Part shown: one piece after another, positions 48,215 to 56,603 of the stretch
Layout: each line of letters begins with the position of its first letter
Position numbering within the stretch: position 1 is the first letter of the stretch
Origin: Gemmobacter lutimaris
Lineage (GTDB): Bacteria > Pseudomonadota > Alphaproteobacteria > Rhodobacterales > Rhodobacteraceae
Length of the DNA stretch: 64,000 nucleotides
Direction: 5' to 3'
NCBI RefSeq assembly: GCF_003570715.1
Contig: NZ_QXXQ01000007.1
Span: 62,001-126,000, forward strand
Notes under the pieces: generated by a model
Database searches by the model: none
What the model saw: the letters and a program-made list of their open reading frames with translations, nothing else
Told to the model about the DNA's origin: nothing
Translations under genes and position numbers: made by a program

Positions 48215-49491
48215 TGGCGGTCGCAGAAGCGAAACGCAACGCTGCGGAGGCGCGCTTGTCCGCGCTGGCGCTGCCACAAGGCGGCTGGACCGGGGTCGCA
48301 CGGGCCGAGGCGCTGGCGCGTCTGCGTGCCATGGGGTTGCCGGGGCGTCGTGATGAGTATTGGCGCTACACTGACCCGGCGACGCTGGTGCAGGCCGAGG
48401 CAGCCCATGCCGCGCTGTTTGATCCGCAAGACGAACCGATGGTCTTCACCAGCTTTGACCGGGTGAAGGTGGTCTTCGTCGATGGCGTTTTCGACCCGGC
48501 ACAATCGGATGATCTGGAGGCGGCGGGTGTTGAACTGCTCAGCCGGCAGACCGCTGACATCCATTGGGCACAGTCGCTTTATGGCGTGCTTGAGACGCGG
48601 GGCCAGACCCCGGTGCAACGCCCGTTGGCGGCGCTGAACACCGCTGCGGCAACGGAAGGCGTATTGATCCGCGTCACTGGCAAGGCGGCCAAGCCGGTTT
48701 CCCTGATTTATCTGCATAAATCAGAAACTTCCGATGCAATCCTTCATCACTGCGTGAAGCTGGAGGAAGGCGCCGAGTTGACGCTGCTGGAAAATGGCCC
48801 GGCCGCCGCGCGTTTCAACAAGGTGCTGGAGGTTGAGGTCGCCGATGGCGCGCGCTTCCATCACATCCGCACTCAGGGCCGCGATCACGAGCGTCGCGCC
48901 GTGACGCATATCTTTGCCCGTCTGGGCCGGGAATCGCTGTTCAAGAGTTTCACGCTCACCGCCAATGGCGTGCTGACGCGCAATGAGGCCGTGATCGAAC
49001 TGACCGGCGATGATGCGGTGGCGCATGTGGCGGGAGCTGCGGTCGGTGACGGTGATTTCCACCACGACGACACGGTGTTCGTGACCCATGCGGCCGAACG
49101 CTGCGAAAGCCGTCAGGTGTTCAAAAAGGTGCTGAAGAACGGCGCAGTGGGCGTGTTTCAGGGCAAGATCCTTGTGAAGCCCGGCGCGCAAAAGACCGAC
49201 GGATATCAGATTTCCCAAAGTCTGCTGCTGGACGACCATTCGCAGTTCCTTGCCAAGCCCGAGCTGGAAATCTACGCCGATGACGTGAAATGCTCGCACG
49301 GGTCCACCTCGGGCGCGATCGACGAGACGGCGCTTTACTACCTGCGCTCGCGTGGGGTGCCACTGCGTCAGGCCCAATCGCTTCTGGTGCTGGCCTTCCT
49401 TGCCGAAGCCATTCAGGAGATCGAGGACGAGGCGCTGGCCGAAGACATCCGCAGTCGTCTTGAAAGCTGGCTGGCACGGCACGGGCAGTAA
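48214..49491 (+). CDS. sufD: Fe-S cluster assembly protein SufD
   Basis: 425 residues. The C-terminal SufBD beta-helix contains HHDDTVFVTHAAERCESRQV in part, GVFQGKILVKPGAQKTDGYQ in part, and CSHGSTSGAIDETALYYLRS, with the conserved Cys/His used in cluster building. The N-terminal half is more variable. TGATG overlap with sufC shows coupling. Confidence 0.94.
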   Translation: MAVAEAKRNAAEARLSALALPQGGWTGVARAEALARLRAMGLPGRRDEYWRYTDPATLVQAEAAHAALFDPQDEPMVFTSFDRVKVVFVDGVFDPAQSDDLEAAGVELLSRQTADIHWAQSLYGVLETRGQTPVQRPLAALNTAAATEGVLIRVTGKAAKPVSLIYLHKSETSDAILHHCVKLEEGAELTLLENGPAAARFNKVLEVEVADGARFHHIRTQGRDHERRAVTHIFARLGRESLFKSFTLTANGVLTRNEAVIELTGDDAVAHVAGAAVGDGDFHHDDTVFVTHAAERCESRQVFKKVLKNGAVGVFQGKILVKPGAQKTDGYQISQSLLLDDHSQFLAKPELEIYADDVKCSHGSTSGAIDETALYYLRSRGVPLRQAQSLLVLAFLAEAIQEIEDEALAEDIRSRLESWLARHGQ

Positions 49492-49492
49492 G

Positions 49493-49975
49493 ATGGCGGT
49501 CACCTCGGACATCGTCGAAAGCTGGCGCCGCCCGCGCGCGGTGCTGCGCCGCCATCTGGCGCGTGGCGTGTCCGAGCCCTTCGCCTTCAGCCTGCTGTTC
49601 GTCTTTCTGTTGATCGCCTTCGTCGCGCAATATCCTGTCGCGGCACGGGAAACCGTGCTGCACCCCGAAAAACCGCTGTCGGCGCAATTGCTGGCTGTGG
49701 CGCTCGGGTTGCTGGCGACGATCCCGGTCTTTTACCTGCTGGCTGCGGCCAGCCGTCTGGTTGGCCGCCTGTCTGGTGGGCGGGGCAGCTGGTATGGCGC
49801 GCGCCTAGCGCTGTTCTGGGCGCTGGTCGCGGTGACGCCGCTGGTGCTTCTGGTAGGGCTGGTCGCCGGGATGATCGGGCCGGGCCCGCAACTGACCGCC
49901 ACCGGGCTGGTGGCTTTCGCCGGTTTCCTGTTCCAGTGGATCATGGGGCTGAGCGTCGTGGAACAGGGGGACTAA
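49493..49975 (+). CDS. YIP1-family membrane protein in the suf operon
   Basis: 160 residues with four predicted membrane helices (FAFSLLFVFLLIAFVA, LLAVALGLLATIPVFYLL, LALFWALVAVTPLVLLVG, TGLVAFAGFLFQWIMG). It resembles YIP1-domain proteins. It lies one base after sufD and two bases before sufS. The family's bacterial function is unknown; the same position is seen in related SUF operons as I recall. Confidence 0.78.
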   Translation: MAVTSDIVESWRRPRAVLRRHLARGVSEPFAFSLLFVFLLIAFVAQYPVAARETVLHPEKPLSAQLLAVALGLLATIPVFYLLAAASRLVGRLSGGRGSWYGARLALFWALVAVTPLVLLVGLVAGMIGPGPQLTATGLVAFAGFLFQWIMGLSVVEQGD

Positions 49976-49977
49976 GC

Positions 49978-51198
49978 ATGTTCGATCTGGCGAAGGTGCG
50001 GGCCGATTTCCCGATCCTCGGGCGCGAGGTGAACGGCAAGCCGCTGGTTTACCTTGACAACGGCGCCTCGGCGCAAAAGCCGCAATGCGTGATCGACGCG
50101 GTGACGCGGGCCTATTCTATGGAATATGCCAATGTTCACAGGGGCTTGCATTATCTTTCAAACCTTGCGACGGAAAAGTATGAGGCCGTGCGCGGCACTA
50201 TCGCCCGCTTTCTGAACGCGGGGGATGAGGAAGAAATTGTCTTCGCCTCCGGCACGACAGAGGCGATCAACCTCGTCTCCTATGCCTGGGCCGCGCCGCG
50301 GTTGCAGCCGGGGGACGAGATCGTGCTGTCCATCATGGAGCACCACGCCAATATCGTGCCCTGGCATTTCCTGCGCGAACGGCAGGGTGTGGTGCTGAAA
50401 TGGGTGGAATGTGACGCCAACGGCGATCTGGATCCGCAGGCGATTCTTGACGCCATCGGCCCGCGCACCCGTCTGGTGGCGGTGACGCAGATGTCCAATG
50501 TGTTGGGCACTGTGGTCGATGTCGCTGCGATCTGCCGGGGCGCGCACGAAAAAGGTGTGCCGGTTCTTGTCGATGGCAGTCAGGGTGCGGTGCATATGCC
50601 GGTCGATGTGCAGGCGATAGGCTGCGATTTCTACGCCATTACCGGGCACAAGCTCTATGGTCCCTCAGGGTCTGGCGCGATCTACATTCGGCGTGAGCGG
50701 ATGGCCGAGATGCGCCCCTTCCTTGGCGGTGGCGACATGATCCGCGAAGTGACGCGCGACGCGGTGACCTATGCCGACCCACCGATGAAGTTTGAGGCTG
50801 GCACCCCCGGCATCGTGCAGCAAATCGGGCTGGGCGTGGCACTGGATTACCTCATGTCGTTGGGGATGGAGAATGTCGCCGCGCATGAACGGCAGTTGCG
50901 CGATTATGCGCGCTCGCGGCTTGCAGGCCTCAACTGGCTGAATGTGCAGGGGAATTCGGCCGGTAAGGGCGCGATTTTTTCGTTTACGCTGCAAGGCCCG
51001 GCCCATGCGCATGACATCTCGACCGTGCTCGACAAGAAGGGCGTCGCCGTGCGCGCTGGCACCCATTGCGCCATGCCACTGATGGAGCATATGGGAGTCA
51101 GCGCCACCTGCCGCGCCTCGTTTGCACTTTACAATACCGAGGCAGAGGTTGACCGGCTGGTCGAGGCGCTGGAGCTTTGCCACGAACTTTTCGCCTGA
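49978..51198 (+). CDS. sufS: cysteine desulfurase SufS
   Basis: 406 residues. The PLP lysine is in AITGHKLYGPSGSG and the catalytic Cys in RAGTHCAMPLMEHMG. N-terminal YLDNGASAQKPQCVIDA and GTTEAINLV are typical of the SufS/CsdA group. It donates sulfur to the SufBCD complex; no sufE or sufU gene is present nearby. The operon ends here, with tRNA-Arg 45 bases downstream. Confidence 0.95.
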   Translation: MFDLAKVRADFPILGREVNGKPLVYLDNGASAQKPQCVIDAVTRAYSMEYANVHRGLHYLSNLATEKYEAVRGTIARFLNAGDEEEIVFASGTTEAINLVSYAWAAPRLQPGDEIVLSIMEHHANIVPWHFLRERQGVVLKWVECDANGDLDPQAILDAIGPRTRLVAVTQMSNVLGTVVDVAAICRGAHEKGVPVLVDGSQGAVHMPVDVQAIGCDFYAITGHKLYGPSGSGAIYIRRERMAEMRPFLGGGDMIREVTRDAVTYADPPMKFEAGTPGIVQQIGLGVALDYLMSLGMENVAAHERQLRDYARSRLAGLNWLNVQGNSAGKGAIFSFTLQGPAHAHDISTVLDKKGVAVRAGTHCAMPLMEHMGVSATCRASFALYNTEAEVDRLVEALELCHELFA

Positions 51199-51243
51199 TT
51201 CCGTATTGCGCCCCCCTGCGGGCTGGTCTATTCAGACCGCAAC

Positions 51244-51320
51244 GCACCCATAGCTCAGCTGGATAGAGCGTTGCCCTCCGAAGGCAAAGGTCGCACGTTC
51301 GAATCGTGCTGGGTGCGCCA
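51244..51320 (+). tRNA. tRNA-Arg (anticodon CCG)
   Basis: 77 bases with an encoded CCA. Acceptor GCACCCA pairs with TGGGTGC. The D-arm is GCTCAGCTGGATAGAGC, the anticodon stem TTGCC/GGCAA with loop CTCCGAA gives anticodon CCG, and the T-loop is TTCGAAT. It reads the CGG codon, frequent in this GC-rich genome. Confidence 0.96.
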
Positions 51321-51321
51321 G

Positions 51322-51349
51322 AAAAAAGCCGTCCCGAGGGACGGCTTTT
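51322..51349. terminator. Bidirectional terminator between tRNA-Arg and kdsA
   Basis: AAAAGCCGTCC-CGAG-GGACGGCTTTT hairpin with A and T runs on both sides. It serves the tRNA on the plus strand and the kdsA transcript on the minus strand. Confidence 0.9.
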
Positions 51350-51367
51350 CTGTTTTCTGGTCAGAGG

Positions 51368-52198
51368 CTAGACTCGCAGCGGGTTGGTTTTGGCAAGGCG
51401 ATCGAAAGCCATGAGGCTGTCGATCAGCGCGGGCATCTGGTCCAGCGGGATCATGTTGGGCCCGTCGGAGGGGGCGGTATCCGGTGCCTCATGGGTTTCG
51501 ATGAACACGCCCGCGATGCCAATGGACACGGCGCAGCGGGCCATGACCGGGGCGAATTCGCGCTGCCCGCCCGAACTACCGCCCTGGCCACCGGGTTGTT
51601 GCACCGAATGGGTGGCGTCCATGATGACCGGCCAGCCGCTGCGTGCCATGGTGGGCAGGCTGCGCATGTCGGCGACAAGGGTGTTATAGCCGAAGCTGAC
51701 GCCGCGCTCTGTCAGCAGGATGCGGTTGTTGCCGGTGCTTTCCACCTTCTCGGCGACATTGGCCATATCCCAAGGCGCGAGGAACTGGCCCTTCTTGATG
51801 TTCACCACGGCGCCGGTTTCCCCGGCGGCCAGCAGCAGGTCGGTCTGGCGGCAAAGGAAGGCCGGGATCTGGATCACATCCACAACCTGAGCGGCGGCGC
51901 GGGCCTGTTCGGCGTCATGGATGTCGGTCAGGACCGGCATGCCCATGGCGCGCACAGCCTCCAGCACCTTCAACCCGGCGTCCATCCCCATGCCGCGCTT
52001 GCCTTTCAGGCTGGTGCGGTTGGCCTTGTCGTAGCTCGCCTTGAACACATATTGCGCCCCGGCGGCCGCGCAGGCCTCGGCCATGCGGCCCGCGATCATC
52101 TGGGCGTGGTCCAGACTTTCCAGCTGGCACGGCCCCGCGATGACCAGCAGCGGCTGGTCGTTGCCGACGGTCAAGCCGCCGATCTGCACCTGTTTCAT
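51368..52198 (-). CDS. kdsA: 3-deoxy-8-phosphooctulonate synthase
   Basis: 276 residues. Opens near VGNDQPLLVIAGPCQLESLD, with KASYDKANRTSLKG, DIHDAEQ and ATHSVQQPGGQGGSSGGQRE in part. It condenses arabinose-5-phosphate with PEP to make Kdo-8-phosphate for lipid A core or capsule. It starts 10 bases after the capsule export gene, so it is probably the copy dedicated to a Kdo-linked capsule. Confidence 0.95.
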   Translation of the reverse strand: MKQVQIGGLTVGNDQPLLVIAGPCQLESLDHAQMIAGRMAEACAAAGAQYVFKASYDKANRTSLKGKRGMGMDAGLKVLEAVRAMGMPVLTDIHDAEQARAAAQVVDVIQIPAFLCRQTDLLLAAGETGAVVNIKKGQFLAPWDMANVAEKVESTGNNRILLTERGVSFGYNTLVADMRSLPTMARSGWPVIMDATHSVQQPGGQGGSSGGQREFAPVMARCAVSIGIAGVFIETHEAPDTAPSDGPNMIPLDQMPALIDSLMAFDRLAKTNPLRV

Positions 52199-52208
52199 CC
52201 GTCTCTCC

Positions 52209-53885
52209 TTATGCCGAGACCTGTTCGCGCAGGATGGCGACGGTCATCGAGATCATCAGGTAGATACCGGCAAAGATGAACAGTGCAACCATGGTATATT
52301 CAAAAGCGCGCGGGTAGGTGGGCTCGTCCGGCGGAATCGGGCTGACGGACAGGGACAGGTAGCGCACCTGACGGTTTACTTCGATCCGTGCGCCTTCCAG
52401 CGCCTGAAGCGCCTGAGCCAGCAGCAGGCGGCGCGTTTCCACATCGGATTGTGCCACCAGCAATTCCCCCTGAACCACGGCAAGGCTTTGCTGGCCGTCG
52501 CCCGCCTCGGTCAGCTTGGCGCGCAGATTGGCGATTTCGCTTTCCAGCGTGGCGATGCGGCGCTTCAGCGGTTCCATCCGGGCCTTGTTGGGGCTAGCGT
52601 TGCTTTCCATCTGTTGCAGTGACAGCCGGTCGGCGGTGAGCTGGGTTTCCAGATTGCCGATCTGGCTGGTGATCAGGCTGACCTCGACTTCGGAACTCAG
52701 CACCTTGTAGCGTTCCTGAAGGTCCACCACTTTCTGCTGAGCTGCCAGCATTTCGCGTTCGGCATTGTCATAGGTCTCGCGCGCGCCCTTCATCTGGTCT
52801 TCGCGCAGGCGATGGGTCAACTGGTCCACCTGTTCCTCGGCATAGCCGACCAGGGCCCGGGCAAATTCGGCCGATTTTTCCGGCTCTGCCGCCACCACCT
52901 CCATCTTGATGATGCCCTCGCTGGGGTCATAGGAGATGTGGATGTTGCGGGTATAAGCCTTGTAGGCGGCCTCGAAAGTGGCATCCGGCGAAAGGCGCTG
53001 GATCGGGTCGATGTTCTCTCCCTCGAAATGGTCACGGAAGCCGTGGTCGGCATCCAGCCGCAGCATGGCGTCCCGCGATTGCAGATAGCCCTGCACGGTG
53101 ATCGAATCCTGAGAGGTTGCGAAACCCGTGCCGCTGAGCAGCCCGCTGAGCCCGCCCCCCGCACCGCCACCCCCCATGCTGCCGCCGGATTGCTGGATCA
53201 CGAATTCGGTTTTCGTCGCATACATCGGTGTGGCGACGAAGAAGAAGTAAAATCCGGTCAGCAGCGTCGGCAGGCCGATGAAGAAGAACAGTCGCAGTGA
53301 CAGAAGCGCCGCACGGCGGCGGCGGCGACGGGCCAGATCGCGCTGGATGCGCATGATCTCGGCTGCATGGTTCACCTCGGCCCGCACTTCGGTCGAGGGC
53401 ACCTGCACCGGCTTGATGGTCTGTGGCAGTTTCACACCGTCGCCATCGGGCACCAGCGCGCGGTTGGGCGGCGGGGGCAGGGCGCCGCCATCGCCCCCGG
53501 TTGCTGTCGCGGTTCCCCCCACCAGCTCCATCAGGCTGGAGCGCTGGAAAGGGTCGATCCCGGCTTGACGCAGCAGGCGGACGGCATCGAAATCCGATGT
53601 CGCGGGCATTTCGTGCTTCTGTGCCAACCGCCGGGCCAGCCGCAGTTGACGACCTGTCAGCCCCTCGCGGCGAATATCCTCGATCTCGGTCGGGCCGATA
53701 CTGGCGGCCGTTTCCGTGTCTTTCGCGCGCGGGGTCACGAAGCTCATGTTGCCGAAACCGTCGTCCGGCTGCTCGAACAGCATGCCGTCCTGGGCGGCAG
53801 GGGTTTCAGCCGCGCGCGAGGGGAGCGGCTGCACCGGATCGGGGCGACGGATGCGGAACCGCTTAGCTGTTAGCTTTGTAGTCAT
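52209..53885 (-). CDS. kpsE: capsule polysaccharide export inner-membrane protein (KpsE/Wzz-like)
   Basis: 558 residues. An N-terminal cytoplasmic region of about 190 residues, rich in proline and basic residues, is longer than in E. coli KpsE. A first membrane helix lies at about 192-217 (LFFFIGLPTLLTGFYFFFVA), with a glycine-rich loop after it (GGSMGGGGAGGGLSGLLSG in part). A long periplasmic coiled coil at about 340-500 leads to a second helix near 530-552. This is the polysaccharide copolymerase layout. The ATG at 53885 overlaps kpsT by 23 bases; a longer start would run further into kpsT and is rejected. Confidence 0.85.
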   Translation of the reverse strand: MTTKLTAKRFRIRRPDPVQPLPSRAAETPAAQDGMLFEQPDDGFGNMSFVTPRAKDTETAASIGPTEIEDIRREGLTGRQLRLARRLAQKHEMPATSDFDAVRLLRQAGIDPFQRSSLMELVGGTATATGGDGGALPPPPNRALVPDGDGVKLPQTIKPVQVPSTEVRAEVNHAAEIMRIQRDLARRRRRRAALLSLRLFFFIGLPTLLTGFYFFFVATPMYATKTEFVIQQSGGSMGGGGAGGGLSGLLSGTGFATSQDSITVQGYLQSRDAMLRLDADHGFRDHFEGENIDPIQRLSPDATFEAAYKAYTRNIHISYDPSEGIIKMEVVAAEPEKSAEFARALVGYAEEQVDQLTHRLREDQMKGARETYDNAEREMLAAQQKVVDLQERYKVLSSEVEVSLITSQIGNLETQLTADRLSLQQMESNASPNKARMEPLKRRIATLESEIANLRAKLTEAGDGQQSLAVVQGELLVAQSDVETRRLLLAQALQALEGARIEVNRQVRYLSLSVSPIPPDEPTYPRAFEYTMVALFIFAGIYLMISMTVAILREQVSA

Positions 53886-54522
53886 AAAGACGTTTCGCTT
53901 CTTCCAGAGAGTCGAACATGTAGAGTTGCCCACCGACCAGCACGCCGGCCTGATGGCAGAATTTTTCAAGTGTCGAGGCCTGGTGCGACACCACGACCAC
54001 AGTGGTATTTTGTAACCGCTGCTTCAGGATGGCGCCCGCCTTGCGGTTGAACTCGACATCCGTGGTCGCGGGCATGCCCTCGTCGATCAGATAGATGTCG
54101 AAATCCAGCGCCAGCATCAGCGCGAAACAGAAGCGCGAGCGCATGCCTGCCGAATAGGTGCCGACCGGCATGTCGAAATATTCGTCCAGCCCGCAGAGCC
54201 AGCGGCAGAAACTTTCAACATAATCGGGATCAAGGCCGTAAAGCCGGGCGATGTAGCGTGAATTTTCAGTCGCGGTGTGCTTGTTCACCACGCCGCCCAT
54301 AAAGCCCAGCGGAAAGGAAATGCGCGAGGTGCGGATAACCCGGCCCTCGTCGGGCTTTTCCAGCCCCGCCATCATGTTGATGATCGTGGTCTTGCCGGTG
54401 CCGTTCTTTGCCAAAATGCCCAGCGACTTGCCGATCTCGACCCGGAACGACGCCTGATCAAGGATGACCTTGCGCTGCTTGCCGGTCCAGAAGGACTTGC
54501 TGACGTTTTCGAACTCGATCAT
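53863..54522 (-). CDS. kpsT: capsule polysaccharide ABC transporter ATP-binding protein (KpsT-like)
   Basis: 219 residues. Walker A is AKNGTGKT (residues 38-45), with Ala in place of the first Gly. The signature YSAGMRSRFCFALML is the KpsT variant of LSGGQ. Walker B is IYLIDEG. It would energise export of a capsule polysaccharide with the KpsE-type protein next door. No KpsM permease gene is adjacent on either side, so the membrane partner must be elsewhere. Start at 54522 (ATG) with no other good option. Confidence 0.87.
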   Translation of the reverse strand: MIEFENVSKSFWTGKQRKVILDQASFRVEIGKSLGILAKNGTGKTTIINMMAGLEKPDEGRVIRTSRISFPLGFMGGVVNKHTATENSRYIARLYGLDPDYVESFCRWLCGLDEYFDMPVGTYSAGMRSRFCFALMLALDFDIYLIDEGMPATTDVEFNRKAGAILKQRLQNTTVVVVSHQASTLEKFCHQAGVLVGGQLYMFDSLEEAKRLYDYKANS

Positions 54523-54676
54523 CGGGGCCTCACCGCATCCGCCTGATGCGCTCGATCCGTTCCGGTTGTTTCCCCGGATAGGGCATCTTTCTTAATACCT
54601 CGTCACGCTTTACCGAACCGATATGCAAAAGCAATCGGGCTTTATTATGTCAGGCGGTGGCCGGGCTTGGCAATCG

Positions 54677-55888
54677 TCAGCGGGACGGACGGGCGCGGGA
54701 AAGCACGATCAATGCCGGTCCCGCCAGCAGTGTCAGTGCAAGTCCAAGCCGGGCGGCCTCGGCCATGGCGCCGCCGGGAATGGCCGTGTCCAGCGACAGG
54801 ACCGGAACGGTAAAGCCGATCCCGGCGATGGCGCCGATCCACGCCATGTCGGGCAGGCCAAGCCCCTGCGGCAGCGGCAGACGGAACAGTCGCAGGGCCA
54901 GCAGCGTACCTGCCACCAGACCCAGCGGCTTGCCGATCCAGAAGGCGGCCAGTGTGACCAGGGTGGTGGGGGCGAAGGCGCCGAGGTCAATGCCACCGCG
55001 GGTGAGGCCAAACAGGAACAGAACCGCCACCAGCGGTCGCATCAGCAGATGGGCAAAGCGGTTCAGCGGATCGTGCAGGAATTCCTCGGCTTCGGCGAAC
55101 AGGCCGAAGGCACGGCGGGCATGCGGGATCACCGGGATGACGGGCAGCAGACCGAGCGCACCGGGCAGGCCCGCCGCCGTGACCCCGATCCAGCTGCACA
55201 CCCCGGCAAGGATATAGGGCCACAAAAGCAGGGCGCGCTGGCGTTCGGTTTCGCGGTCTGCGCGGGCATGGCGGCCGTAAAGCAGCCAGACTGCACCCAC
55301 GGCGACCACGGGCAGCAGCAGCCACAACAGGCGCAGCGCCTCGTCCGGGCGCATCAGGGCCAGCGCCAGCAGCCCCGCAAGCTCGGCCCCGCTGGTAATC
55401 AACAACAACATGTGCAGCGCCGGGTGGCCCGGCCCGAACAGACGCCGCCCGATCGCGTAGCCGATCACCACGTCGCAGCCGATCGGCACCGCCCAGCCCG
55501 CTCCGAATACCGCCTCTTCCGCCGTTTCAATCAGGGCCGAGGTCACCAGCCAGACCAGAATCGCGCCGGTGACCGCGCCCATGGTCGCCATGAAGGGCAG
55601 GGCAGCGCGGCGGCCATGCAGGGCACCGCGTTCCAGCATGTTGGCCTCCCACAACTCCTTGCCCAGCAGGAAGAAAAAAAGCGCCATCAGCAGATCTGAG
55701 GTCAGCGTGATCAATGTGACGCGCACATGATCGGCCACGATCCAACCGGGCAAGGGCAGCGGGAATAGCCCCCGTTCCATCACGTCATAGTAGCTTGCGG
55801 GATCGAAATTGACCCAGAGGGTCGCCACGAGGCTGCCTGCCAGCAGGGCGCGGGCGAAATGCAGGATGTAGCTGGAGACGCGATACAT
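54677..55888 (-). CDS. nhaA: NhaA-type Na+/H+ antiporter homologue, atypical
   Basis: 403 residues with about 11-12 hydrophobic helices. NhaA features: FFFLLGKELWEANMLERGAL (the MFFxxGxE region), WAVPIGCDVVIGYAIGRRLF (equivalent of ATDIAFALG, keeping the Asp133 position), FWIGKPLGLVAG with the functional Lys, and GIGFTVPVLSL. By hand alignment the ion-binding Asp163-Asp164 pair of E. coli NhaA falls on Glu-Leu (SGAELAGLL). Transport activity is therefore uncertain. It is divergent from the uracil-DNA glycosylase gene. Confidence 0.78.
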   Translation of the reverse strand: MYRVSSYILHFARALLAGSLVATLWVNFDPASYYDVMERGLFPLPLPGWIVADHVRVTLITLTSDLLMALFFFLLGKELWEANMLERGALHGRRAALPFMATMGAVTGAILVWLVTSALIETAEEAVFGAGWAVPIGCDVVIGYAIGRRLFGPGHPALHMLLLITSGAELAGLLALALMRPDEALRLLWLLLPVVAVGAVWLLYGRHARADRETERQRALLLWPYILAGVCSWIGVTAAGLPGALGLLPVIPVIPHARRAFGLFAEAEEFLHDPLNRFAHLLMRPLVAVLFLFGLTRGGIDLGAFAPTTLVTLAAFWIGKPLGLVAGTLLALRLFRLPLPQGLGLPDMAWIGAIAGIGFTVPVLSLDTAIPGGAMAEAARLGLALTLLAGPALIVLSRARPSR

Positions 55889-55997
55889 GGGTTCTCCATG
55901 GCGGAGGGCTTTTCGTTGTCCTATCCTCGGGGGGAGGGCGCGGCAACGGGACGCAGGGGCGGGGCCGCGCCGGTGTTGCAGCGAGGCACCGGAGGGA

Positions 55998-56603
55998 ATG
56001 AGGGAACTGGCCGAGGAAATCGCTGCCTGCCAGCAGTGTGCCGCGCGTTTTGCCGCGACAGCGACCGCGCATGCGCCGCGCCCGGTGCTGTGGCATGGAA
56101 CACGGGCGCGGGTGGTCGTCGCGGGGCAGGCGCCGGGGCTGCGGGTGCATCAGTCTGGAAAGCCCTTCACCGATCCCTCCGGCGACCGGCTGCGCGACTG
56201 GATGGGGCTGGACGAGGCGACCTTCTATGACCGCAGCCGTATCGCCATCCTGCCCATGGCCTTCTGCTTTCCGGGTTATGATGCCAAAGGCAGCGACCTG
56301 CCACCGCCGCCGGTTTGCGCGCAGACCTGGCGGGCGCGGGTGCTGGCCGAACATCGTGCAGCGCGGCTGGTGCTGGCGGTGGGCGGCGCGGCGATCCGCT
56401 GGCATCTGGCCGACCGCCGCGCCGTTGCGCAGGTGGTGGCGGATTGGCGCAGCCCGGCGGCGCGCGGGATTATCCCCTTGCCTCATCCCTCGTGGCGCAA
56501 TAGCGGGTGGCTGAAACGCAATCCGTGGTTCGCCGCCGAGCTGCTGCCCGAGCTGCGCGCCCGCATCCGCGCCGCGATGGAGGGCCCCGATGACCCCGCT
56601 TGA
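55998..56603 (+). CDS. uracil-DNA glycosylase family protein
   Basis: 201 residues. UDG-fold motifs: VVAGQAPGLRVHQSGKPFTD (motif A region) and PLPHPSWRNSGWLKRNPWF (motif B region). Only CQQC near the N-terminus recalls the iron-sulfur cysteines of family 4/5 enzymes; further cysteines at CFPG and VCAQ could complete a site. It may remove uracil or other damaged bases from DNA, though many members of this branch are untested. The ATG at 55998 follows GGAGGGA directly, so the exact start is uncertain. It overlaps the next gene by 14 bases. Confidence 0.75.
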   Translation: MRELAEEIAACQQCAARFAATATAHAPRPVLWHGTRARVVVAGQAPGLRVHQSGKPFTDPSGDRLRDWMGLDEATFYDRSRIAILPMAFCFPGYDAKGSDLPPPPVCAQTWRARVLAEHRAARLVLAVGGAAIRWHLADRRAVAQVVADWRSPAARGIIPLPHPSWRNSGWLKRNPWFAAELLPELRARIRAAMEGPDDPA

